Of a DNA stretch of 64,000 nucleotides, positions 46,769 to 57,357 are shown one piece after another. Source of the stretch: Pyrus communis (taxonomy: Eukaryota > Streptophyta > Magnoliopsida > Rosales > Rosaceae); NCBI RefSeq assembly GCF_963583255.1, contig NC_084807.1:21663572-21727571 (forward strand), written 5' to 3'. The position numbers and the translations under genes are program-made. Numbering within the stretch: position 1 is the first letter of the stretch; every line of letters starts with the position of its first letter. The notes beneath the pieces are model-generated. The model saw nothing but the letters and a program-made list of their open reading frames with translations. It did not search any database and was not told the origin of the DNA.

Positions 46769-47724
46769 TCACGTCCGCTTTCTTTGAATTCCAAAATATT
46801 TAGAATTCAAGGACATCGCCTCTACAGGCTCCTTCATAATGTCACGATCTTGCTGAGCCCTTCTTTCTTCTTTAAGCTCTTCCCTTTCTTGCTTAAGTAG
46901 CTCTATTTCTCTCTCATTAACTTGGAATAATCTCTTAACAGCTACAACTTTTGCCGCCTCTCTAGCCTTATCAACCTCAAATTTAGCCATTTTCCGCGCC
47001 AAAGTCAATTCACCTTGGCGAGCAAGTTCTTCCATATATTTTGCATAATCATTCTTGGAAGCACTCCTTTTTCTCTTTGAAGCCTTCTTACCTTGAGCCC
47101 TAATTGGATAACGGTTCGACCCCGACGCTTGTTCAGGGGGTGTTTCCAGCACTTCTTCTGTGTCGATTTCATGAACATGCGAGTCATGAATGGGCGTAGA
47201 GTGTAGAGGGGTGCTGTTCATGACAACTTCTGGACCGATAGGTACAACTCTGAATTTAGGACAATCTTTGACAATATTCCAACATTCGCACTGGGTGAAT
47301 GATTTGTTTTTGTTTTTGGTTTTGGCATTATACCAAGCTTGGGCTTCAAGTGTCTACACAATGAGGGAGAAAAAATAATTATAATCAAAGTATCTAATGT
47401 AAATTTGGGTATAGTACAAACAAACAAATAATATATTGTTACCTGATCCGCTAAATTTTCCCCACTTTGAAGATTACCCCTAGCTTGTGCCAATGCATCT
47501 CTCCAAAGACTAAATGATTGACTGAGTATTCTCCAAAGACTGAACATCAATTCTTTGGTTATTTTCCCACCAATTTTCTCAAGATCATTAGTATGAATAA
47601 GACTCCACATTTCTCGCAACTACATCTCATTACCCGTAATCGGATCATGAGTAACTTCAACCCAACTAGAACACAATGTAAGATCTTCAATAAGCGTCCA
47701 ATTCGTACCTGCATCATTAGTCAT
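46769..47724 (-). pseudogene. Harbinger ORF1 (Myb/trihelix-like plus NAM-associated C-terminal domain), broken
   Basis: It starts with a SANT/trihelix-like region (WTLIEDLTLCSSWVEVTHDP), meets an in-frame stop near 47620, continues past an intron (about 47440-47355), and ends in a Lys/Glu-rich coiled-coil part (ERRAQQDRDIMKEP, SLNSKYFGIQRKR). Such proteins accompany the transposase in plant Harbinger elements and are often mis-annotated as glutathione S-transferase T3-like. Confidence 0.75.
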
Positions 47725-48485
47725 TTTGTTGGAAACCAATTGGATTAAAACTTTAAGAGAAAGATTGGAATGTGGTTGAAAGTATTTGAGAAAATATGAA
47801 ATTGTGGTGTAAGGTAGAAGATATTTATAGAAAAGTAAAATCATTTTTTTTAATTTTTAAAACTTTTTTCAGATTTTTTTTATTAATTTTTAACATTTTT
47901 TTATTAACTTAATTAATTTCTACTGTTGGATTAAAAAAAAAAAATTTGAAATCCAACCCTCCAGATTGTGCCACGTGGCACAACAGTAACATTTCATAAT
48001 TTTTTAATGTGAATTTTTTTTTTAAATTTAAAGGCGAATAATGTGGACCGTTGATCTCAAATCCAACGACTCCTATGGTGGAAGGTTTCAAAAAAATTTT
48101 GACCGTTGGAAATCCAATGATCCAAAAAAATTAACCATTGAAATCCAACAGATGAGAACGTGCCACGTGGCCACCAACAGTAACTTTTTCATCGTCTGCA
48201 CTGCGGGCCCCAGCGTCTGAAATGTTTTCGAGGATGCGTGCATGTTATGCACGCGCGTGATGCAAAAGTAATTAAATCGTGGCTGATGTCAGCTTGGCAT
48301 CACCTAGCCCACAGGCTCTTGGGCCCCCCATTAGCCCAATCGCCTGTATGGGCTGGAGCTAGAAGTTGGGGCTTTTGGGTCCTATTCAGTCGTAGGTCTA
48401 TCGGGCTACTCTCCCCCCGGTGGAGTTGCTCTTATAAACACATACAAGATCCGTCCTCTCATCAATGTGGGATTCATTTTCAACA

Positions 48486-49260
48486 TTCTTTAGTAAGAGT
48501 TGCCTTAACCTCTAGTTATGAATCTATGAATGAGAATAAAAAGTTCATCATAGATTCATAATATAAAATATTTCTTATAACTTCGTTTTTTTCCCCTCAA
48601 ACTTCACTAAGCCACCACTTGTATTTGTTAGCATTGTTTTACCTTGATTGGTTTATTTATTTTTTACATATTAAAATATCAACTAAAAGTCAATTAAAGT
48701 ACTAATTAAAATTATGGTAAATTCAACTCACATACCTTTTAATTATTATATATATGTATCATTTGGAAGAGTAGGAACAATATATGGTCAATATGTTCTC
48801 TACACCTTCTGTATGCATCACAATTTATTTCCCCCACAAAACTTTAGAGGGGCTTGACAAATGCCCCAGTGAGCTTTAACTGCCTTTGTCAATAAGTGTG
48901 CGAAAATCATTTTACTACAATAATCCAACGAAACACAATGTTTGTAGAGTAATATCTATGAATGAGTGTGCGAAAATTATTTTACTACAATAATCCAATG
49001 AAACACAATGTTTGTAGAGTAATATGAAGTACTCTTGGAATAATTAGCTCAAAGTATTTGACGTTGTTCATGAAATTAGTCCTCTATTAACATCTTTCAT
49101 GGAAGATGCATGGCGTAGTTGGTTTCCACAAAAACAAAAGCATGCATGCACGAAGATTGCGTGGATATTGTTCTTTTACCTGTTACATGGTATCTAAGTT
49201 AGGCTGCCGTATGGTATAATCTTACTTCCCTCACGAATAATGCACTTATAATTGGTTCTT
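48486..49260. other. AT-rich spacer upstream of knottin copy B
   Basis: It contains one 70-bp tandem duplication (listed) and otherwise AT-rich DNA leading to the TATA box of copy B. No gene is seen. Confidence 0.45.
48896..49030. repeat. 70-bp tandem duplication
   Basis: Units beginning GTGTGCGAAAATCATTTTAC at 48896 and the same with one change at 48966. Both run through CAATGTTTGTAGAGTAATAT. It is non-coding. Confidence 0.85.
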
Positions 49261-49273
49261 CATAATTCATGCC

Positions 49274-49281
49274 TATAAATA
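49274..49281 (+). promoter_or_regulatory. TATA box of knottin copy B
   Basis: TATAAATA lies 68 bp before the ATG at 49342. The following AAGTGCTTTCGAAGGAGAGG aligns with the corresponding stretch of copy A, showing common origin. Confidence 0.6.
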
Positions 49282-49341
49282 AGTGCTTTCGAAGGAGAGG
49301 CGTGCATGCATACAAGAACTACTTACAAAACAAACACACAA

Positions 49342-49894
49342 ATGGCTATTGCGATGAGCAAGAAGGCATGTTTTGTGCTAGTGGCCATGGTGGTTCTTGT
49401 CGTGACCTTTCCAGGCTTTCCTCCAACTGCCTTTGGCGACCAAAAGAAAATTGAAATGCCCAAATCCAATTCTACTCATGCCAATATTGATGCCTAATGT
49501 AACGCCACTACTGATGCCAAATGTGATGCCAGTGTCGACGACAACAGATCAGCGCCAAATTAATGTGACGCCAACGTCTACGACAAATTTGATGCCAAGA
49601 CAGATGCCAACGATGGCAATGGGGTGGTTATAACAAGTACTTGTAACAATGACAAGGGCAGAAATAGTGAGGAATTGATCATGTCAAGGAAGATGAACAA
49701 GCTAAACTCAAAGATAATCAAAAGGAAAAGTAGGAAAGTCGACGATCAATGGGTGTAGAGGCTCCCCATGCATTTTTTTTGTGGCCCCTTGCCAGCTCGG
49801 CTGTGTTTGCGTACCCATTAACCTTTTGCCCTTTGGCATCTGCAGCGATGTTGCTAAGCTCTATCTCTGTATCATTCACTATATTACTTCGTGA
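49342..49894 (+). pseudogene. Broken PA1b-like cysteine-knot precursor (copy B)
   Basis: The ATG at 49342 opens a strong signal peptide (hydrophobic core FVLVAMVVLVVTF). The frame stops at TAA 49495-49497 and again near 49561. The same frame then stays open through an Asp/Ala/Asn-rich propeptide region to about 49747. A shift of frame just before 49748 separates it from a knottin domain with six Cys in C-4-C-6-C-3-C-1-C-10-C order (codons about 49754-49832). The tail ends at TGA 49892-49894. With two stops and one frameshift, only a short leader could be made. The promoter is related to that of copy A. Confidence 0.8.
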
Positions 49895-51028
49895 AAAAAT
49901 CCATGTATTAATCTGCATGCATGCATGCATTGCCACCAATCATAATTAATCTATAGCTACCGGTCCGATGGATGGTTAATGTAAAATGAAATAATGTTAA
50001 TCGTGAATATATACATACATGTACACGTTCCTGTTGGCTGTATTATGTTCTGTTGTTGTCTAGTATACATATTCTATTCGGAGCTATGAAGTTCAGTTTG
50101 GTTTTCTTGTGACGTTTTGCTTGCAGCTGGGAGATTTGGCCAAAACTGAAATTGTTGTGCTACTTAGGATCAAAGTATACCTTAAAACCATGTACTAATT
50201 AAGGTGTCCAAAGGAAAGGTGAACTTTGGGTGTCCATTGAAATACTCCATAAGAACTACTTGTGGGACAATAGACCTAAAAGATAACCAGGTTGCCCTAT
50301 TTCTATATCTCCAATTCTTGTGCATCAACATGCTGATAGTAAATTACTAATTATACCTAGCGCTTAATTTTGGGCATTAGCATGTCTCTGATTGTATTTG
50401 GTTAGATTCGTCTCTTTCTTTGTACTAGACAAGAGTTTTAACTTGACTCTCTTAGGAACCTTTCTCTTTAATTTAATTTCCTCTTACAAAAACTAGCTAG
50501 CGATTAATCTAGTAGCTTTTTTTTTTAATATCGAAAGAGCTTACAAGTATGAATCCCCTAACCCCTTCCCCATCTATAAAGAAAGGAAAAATAAGTGGTA
50601 TTAAATTAGGGTTTTGAACTTTTGGTCTCGACAACCGGTGAAAGGGAGGAAATTTGTTGCGTGGGATAGTGGGACATTGTTTTGCTTGTAGTGGATGCGC
50701 ATGTATTAATAGTAATGCTAGGAAGATTCAAAGGTTATGTATATCTTTTTATAGTTACAGTAAATTTCTCGTGGATTTTGGGAGACATTCGCGTTGGAAT
50801 TAAGTTCTAATGCAAATATATAAATCCTAGCTAAATTTAGCCTTGTAGCTAGCTACATGTACAAAAACACTCATACAAATTTAGTTCAAGTGCATCAACA
50901 CGTAACATGTAAGACACTACTGGAGAAGTTTTGAAGTGTGACAGTCACGTTCTCCAAATTCGCAGCTATAAATTAAAGTCGATCAAGATTTTATAGAATA
51001 GTAATAAGAGTCTTATATTCTTTATATC
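49895..51028. other. Spacer between knottin copies B and C
   Basis: AT-rich, no gene. It ends with the probable TATA box of copy C (TATAAATT at 50968), about 60 bp before the ATG. Confidence 0.4.
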
Positions 51029-51337
51029 ATGAAGCATAGCACACTGAGTTTCAATAAGTTCATGTGGGTGGTGCTAATTGTGATGACTTTGTTGGCTCCA
51101 ATGGGGAGCCTTGCTATCTGTCATCACGATGAGAAAACACTCGAAACAGCCGCAGCAACAGATCCGGCCGCCACCGCAGAATTGAAGATGCTGCAGGAAA
51201 GTGGAGTGGTGAACAAGAACAATGGCTGCCAGGGTTCTGCATGCACTTATACCAGCAACCCTTGCTGCTCTGGCTGCCATTGCCTTCCCGTTGGTATTGT
51301 CGTCGGCATCTGCTATAGCGGCTGCTGCCAAGATTAA
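51029..51337 (+). CDS. Small secreted cysteine-knot peptide precursor, PA1b/albumin-1b-like (copy C)
   Basis: Single-exon frame of 102 residues. Residues 1-about 29 form a clear signal peptide (MWVVLIVMTLLAPMGSLA then polar). Residues about 30-64 are an acidic and Ala-rich propeptide. Residues 65-102 form the cysteine domain with Cys at 67, 72, 79, 80, 83, 85, 95, 99 and 100: C-4-C-6-C-3-C-1-C-9-C plus a CC pair near the end. The box CHCLPVGIVVGIC is close to the albumin-1b signature. It shares NGC.GS.C with copies A and B. Expected to be secreted or vacuolar; a defence role is inferred from the family. The extra Cys pair in the tail, also in copy A, is unlike the six-Cys legume peptide. Confidence 0.85.
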   Translation: MKHSTLSFNKFMWVVLIVMTLLAPMGSLAICHHDEKTLETAAATDPAATAELKMLQESGVVNKNNGCQGSACTYTSNPCCSGCHCLPVGIVVGICYSGCCQD

Positions 51338-52849
51338 TTAGCTATTAGTTCGATTATTGCATATGGATCGTAGTCTCATATATAGCAACCTTAAATAAAG
51401 TCGACCCGTGCAATAAGCAATTCTGCAAGCCATTATCTCCTTCTCTCTTCTCTAGACGGCCACCTTCTCTCTTCTCTAGACGGCCACCTTCTCTCTATTC
51501 TCTCTCCCAATAATTAAGCTTACAACCTAATATTAGTTAATGATGTTTTTTGCTTCTCAGAATTGTATATAAACACACAAGCATCTACATCATAATTCTT
51601 ATGGATGAGATTTCAGACCGAAGGAGTGGAGTGTTTTAAGTGTTTCGATCTGGTTTACCAGTAGACGAAGATATCGAGAATATAAACCCGAAGATGCATT
51701 CAAAAGTCGATCATCATTGAGAGGGTGACCGGACTTGCACCCGTTTCATGTGTCACCGATGATGGGCAGTGAACTGCATCTGCGATGGGTGTTATTTGGC
51801 GGCGGGATGACATACTTTGTGCCTCAACAGTTCCCAAATCCCTGCTGTTTTGTTTCCCAAATATTGATAATTACCTGTATACAAACTTTGATTTACTCAT
51901 AATCCTAATACAAAATTCAAACTCACAAATTGTTACCGAATAAAATTCGAACCCAGATTGCAGAAACATCATAGTCTGCAGACTGCAGAATTCCATATCT
52001 TTCAAACACTTGCACTAATCCATGGACGTTCTAGCATACTTCACTCTTGGCAACCGTTTCTTCTTCCCGTCTCTCCGCTTGCAGAGGGAAAAGGTTGGGC
52101 AAACATTTAAACCGAAAATTCGCAATTTTACTGAAGTCCAACTACCATTGTCGCTAATGCAACGGTTCCTCACTGCTACTCTCATGAGGAACAAGCATTG
52201 CTTACATTACAGCTAAAAACCTAACAGATAGAACCCTTTTCTATTTACAGAGGCATCTCAGCATGGTAAAACAACTAAAGGTTTTAATCCTTGTTGGTCT
52301 AGTCCGCTGACACAAAAAGAGCACCGTTGCATATGTTACTACGGTGAAACTTCCGCTATGTCCAATTGTAAAAAATATCTGCATAGAGATTGATTCTTTG
52401 GCAACTTCAACAAAATCACCAAGTCGAAAGTATACAAGTTACCTGAAAAGACAAAAATTAAAACTGTCAGAGAATGCAATCAGCTCCAGGGTTGCTAAGA
52501 CAAGCATGCTCACACGCACGCGCGCACACACACATGCAATTCAGCCGACTTCTACTTTGTGATGCATCTCTAGGTAATTAAGACATTGACCTGCCAAAAT
52601 CAACATTATTGATACTTGAATCCATCACACCAACAGTGAGGTTTTAAATTTACGGCTCAGCACAAAACAAACTGGTTTAAAAACAACTTTGCAGTGTAAA
52701 GGCATGGCTGAAACCTTGAATTTACAAACATGAAGGGGTTTACGTATCCTATATAAATAAATGAAAAACAAATACGAGAACATTCAGAATCAACAATCTA
52801 AGCAGACTATGAAAACTGAGTTGTGTACCTCTGTAAGCAACAACTTTTT
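51338..52849. other. Spacer between knottin C and SIZ1-like gene
   Basis: It holds a short tandem repeat at 51438-51502 (24-bp unit CTTCTCTCTTCTCTAGACGG plus CCAC) and, toward 52849, the 3' UTR of the SIZ1-like gene. The frames at 52022-52562 have no recognisable similarity. Confidence 0.4.
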
Positions 52850-55800
52850 CTATTCAGAGTTGGATTCTACTGGTAGATAAACTCGTTGTCTCAAAGTCCT
52901 CGGCTGACGAGGAAAGGAGAAGGGTCCATCTGAAAATCTCCGTGACTTTACTTTGTTAGACCTAACCTCATCAGTTCTATCCTTAATTAAAGGAGTAGCT
53001 GCAAAGGATTCATATACGAAACATCAGCCTCAAACAAACATCAAAACGGGCAATGTTTATTTGAAGCATTATTACAATCACACATAATATAAATATTACC
53101 CACATTTCACCATTAAGTAAAATCTTGTTCAAACAATTACAAAGTTTAATAGACAAAAATTTTACCTTCATCTGATTCACATTCATTACTCAGTTGTACT
53201 TCATTTGTGGTTGCATGTCCAGCGCAGGAATTGGGAACACTTTCATCCACCCTGCCAAGTCGAAGAGAGATCCAGTCGTCCCCACTAATGCCGTTTGATT
53301 CTGGAGGAGGATGTCCAGAATCGGACTGTTCCAACAAAGGCGAGGGCTGAGTTGGAAGAAAATTTTGCAGTGAGGGGTCCTCACTAGCAAGGGGCAAGGT
53401 GTTTTCAATCAAGTCCAATCCAGCATCGGCATGGAACATAGAAGAGTTCATAACTTGGGTGCTCGAATTTAGATCCTCTGGAACCAATGTGTTATCAATG
53501 AAAGAAGCAGAGACATTACCGAAGAATTGGAACCCAGAATCTGTTCCACTTACTGGCAATGGATTGTACGGGGTTCCAGAAGAAACAAAGTTGGCATCTT
53601 CTTCTTCGGAGTCACTAAGAATGATGAAGTCAGTATTCCTAGCTTCAGCAGAATCACCATTCATATTTGAAAACGTTGGATCAGAATTATATGGTACAGA
53701 ATTGATTTCATTGTCCTCATTTACAGAGAAATCCATGTGCCCGCTGCAGTCACTGCTGCTCATTGTTATTACATTGTGACTGCAGCCCTCATATAATTTC
53801 TCTAATGGGCCATGCTGATGCCCACGAACTTCAGCAACCCCATTATACATAACTCTATGATCTTCGTTTAAACCAGATTCCAGCTTCAACTTCCTCGAGG
53901 GTTCTAAATGACTATCACCGCATGGAGATCCATCTGGCAAATGCCACTGCGCAAGATCACCAAACTTGCCTTTGGTCTTTGCACTCCAAGAACCATCTGG
54001 CTTTACGTTGATCTCTGTTATGTCTTCTCCACAATTTCGCATCTGTCCACCAGATAAACAATGAAAAATGTCTTTGATTCCACAAGATTCAGAGACACTA
54101 CATAAAATAAGATTAATCCTTACAGAAATTACCATAGCTGTAATGCGATTGAAATAACGGTCAATGATGACATCCTCTACAGAGTAGTTCTTCAGGCATA
54201 CAGGACATTGCCACTGCAACCATAACACATCATTTACATATTTGTAGATTTTGTAAAAAATAAAAATAAAAATTTATAAGTTTATTGTATCACTTGCCTT
54301 CCTAGAGCGTTGGTTTAGCTCCACAAAAGTTTCAAGATCAAAGCAACCCATGTGGGCACAAGGTTTGAATCTGCCAGCTACCTTCATTCGACTACCACTC
54401 ATCTGACGGTTACATGTAAACATTATGTCATAGACAGCATTAATTATGAGCTCTACACTACAAACAAGGCTTATATACACCGACTTTACTGATATTTTCA
54501 AAAATCAACTTAATTGCTATAAATAAGCCATAACAAAATGACCAAAGATGACATATCAGACTGCAAATTGCAGCTCATTGTCTGTGATCCGCTGCTCGTG
54601 GCTAAGGACTGTGAGCTGTACATTTTTCTTTGGGATCGACCAGCCTGTTGACTGCCCAATCGGCCAAGGCCGGTTTTGTGGTCTTATAATTAATTGGCCA
54701 GCAGGAAGGCAAGCATAGTCAGTATGGATCCTTGTCAGTAGGGATCTAACGACAGATAGTCTTACAAAACCAGTTTGAAGAAAGGCTGGTACAATCTATG
54801 CTGAGAAACAATGGGTCTATGGGCATGATAAAGGGATGACCACCAGGACATCCCTAGGACTTAACGGTTTTGGTGGACCGCACTCCTAAGATAGACACAA
54901 GGAAACCCGACCTAATGCCTCTAATACAGACTACTCTCCTAACATTTCTGAAGTTTTAAATAAAGATATAAGCCTTAGTTTGCCTCTAAGCTGCATATTA
55001 TAAAAAATAAAAATAAAAATACCAAAAAGCTCAATATTTATGGGCAGCCTCAAGATGCAAAGCTTCATCCTAGCATTCTAATAATGTAAACATTACAAAA
55101 CTTGATCGAAAACTACCACTCAAGTATGACTAGAAACAAGTAAAATAACATTAACATGGGCATGCAGTTAAAGGGTGTGAAAATATCAAAAGAAAACAAC
55201 CATCACTTACAGGGCAGCGGAGATTTACTGATATTGAGTCTGAAATTACTTCCAGGTCACTATCACAATCTTCAGCTGCAACAGCAGGCCCACCGCCAAT
55301 GCAACGACGAACTCGTGCTAGTGCATCTTCAAAAAGCTCACCATCTTCTTCTTTAGGAATCAAGTTGCGAACCTTGATAAAAAGTTGAATAAAGGAGAAA
55401 AGCAGCTGGTGAGATGACATGCTATCCAGATATGTTTAGCTTCCCTTCAACATCTTGAGGTATTTCTCAGAATTTAATACAGTGAACTAGAATGATATTC
55501 TCAAAATTTTCATATTTATTTCATGGATCAACAATGTTTCCTTGATTCTACGATGGTCCAATAAAAGATACTGCATATTCATGCTTATGGGAAGTTCTCA
55601 TGCACATACTGAATTTTCTGTTTGGTGTCCTTAGAATCTAGTGCCAAGGACAGCAGATTACAGATATATAATTGCATCCATCCACGAGTACCATCCACAT
55701 AACTTATTGAGTGAGCTAACCAGCTCTACTCACCAGCGTATATTCCATAACTTAGTTCTTCTCTTTCAAAAACACTTTAAATAAAGAATCTGGATGTACC

Positions 55801-57264
55801 TGCTGAACTGTTCGTCGCTGTACAAGTCTGACACCAAAACAGAAAGCACGATTATCACATGCTGATAGTGAAATCTTATTGATTCCCTCCCAAATGCATA
55901 ATTTGATCTGACATGAAAGTAAAAAGTAAATCAAATTAAACCGAAGCACATTTTCTTAAAGCGCATGTATCTAATTATATAAAAGAAAAGTTTAATACTA
56001 AAATGTTTATAATATGAAAACTATAAAATAACCACCAGAAATGGCCACAAATGAAGTGCACAACAATTCAAGATGCATAAACTAAATAATTCTAGTACTT
56101 TGCAGCAAAATGGAAAATGCAATGCATGGTGCTCCAAAAATACATGTATACTTAATGGAATGACGAATGAGTCTTAATCTCTATCAAGAATGAGCAATGC
56201 AAGGATTACAAGTGAAATGCCTCTAATTATGAGATTGACAATCATTATAAACATATAAGACTCAGAAGTGAAATACTCACTAACGCTCCATCATCACGAC
56301 CATTGGCACCTAACAATTGATGTGCAGGTCTATTAACTGTCCTAACATTAATACCTGCAAATAGGGAACAAATTGAAATGTAAGTTGAAATTCAGGAAGC
56401 ATTTACCTTTCACAAATATAAACTGGAAAAACAATAGTAGGACTGTAGTACAAAATCTTTAATTCATGGGTCATCCAAGGTGGCCTAATATCGTACAAAC
56501 TCAGTAAACAGCAATAGTTTATTTTTTGGCCACGAGTAGATGATAACTAGCCTAGCTACTTATATGTATTTCACATATACAGTTTTAGACATTTTGTGGA
56601 TGCAGAACGTCAAATTTGTTACATCAAGAACAAACAATAGAGGTCACAACCATTGCAAGGCAAGCTTCATGTGGATTTTTAAAGGGTAATTTCGTTTTAT
56701 CAATCTCAAAAGTCGGCCAATCAAGCTGACATACCGAATAATACAGTTTCTTAGGCACATCTCTTAAGGAAAGAGGGACAGGAGAAAAGACAGGTAAGGG
56801 GAAGAGAGAGAGAGAGGACAGAGAAATGCAGATAGCGTGGTCACATTTCGTTTTAATTTTTATAGAAAAAACTGTCCCGGTAAAATTTAAGCATAATCAA
56901 TTGGTGGAATGGAAAAGGATGACCAAATTGCATACCATTGACCTGTAAATCTGCATACTGTGGCCATTGCATCCTAAATGAAACACTATCATTAAGAAGT
57001 ATACACCAAGCCTGTATTAAAAAAAAAACACTTATAAATAACTAATTCTCAAAGTAAATCTTCAATAAATGACCACAACTGGTCAACAAATATAACCATC
57101 ACTCATTGCATAACCAAAATGAAACAAACCTGAACATCATATTCATTATCCTTTAGTATATCACTATTGGCTCTAGAAAGTAGAAATGTCTTCTCTACTC
57201 TCTGAGTAGGATTTGTACTGAAAACATTGATGAACATGTTAAGACAAAATACAACAGAATGGAT

Positions 57265-57357
<93 letters not shown>

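Larger units (their letters stand above)
44105..48431. mobile_element. PIF/Harbinger DNA transposon, decayed
   Basis: The ends are inverted GAGCAACTCCA / TGGAGTTGCTC. TTA flanks both sides (44102-44104 and 48432-48434), the family's 3-bp target duplication. The other LTR of the host TRIM gives the empty site, CTCTTATAAG. Inside are a transposase on plus (44982-46324) and a Myb/NAM-associated ORF1 on minus (47724-46769), both broken. A Cassandra solo LTR sits near the left end. Confidence 0.9.
43814..48485 (-). mobile_element. TRIM-type miniature LTR retrotransposon, split by a Harbinger element
   Basis: A 114-bp direct repeat lies at 43814-43927 and again at 44043-44104 plus 48435-48485. Read on the minus strand it starts TGTTGA and ends TTCTTCA. 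The 115-bp interior ends at 44042 with GCTCTGATACCA, the complement of the initiator tRNA-Met primer site, directly against the LTR. Total length without the insert is about 350 bp, with no coding capacity. No 5-bp target duplication is visible (TAGCC and TTCTT). Confidence 0.78.
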
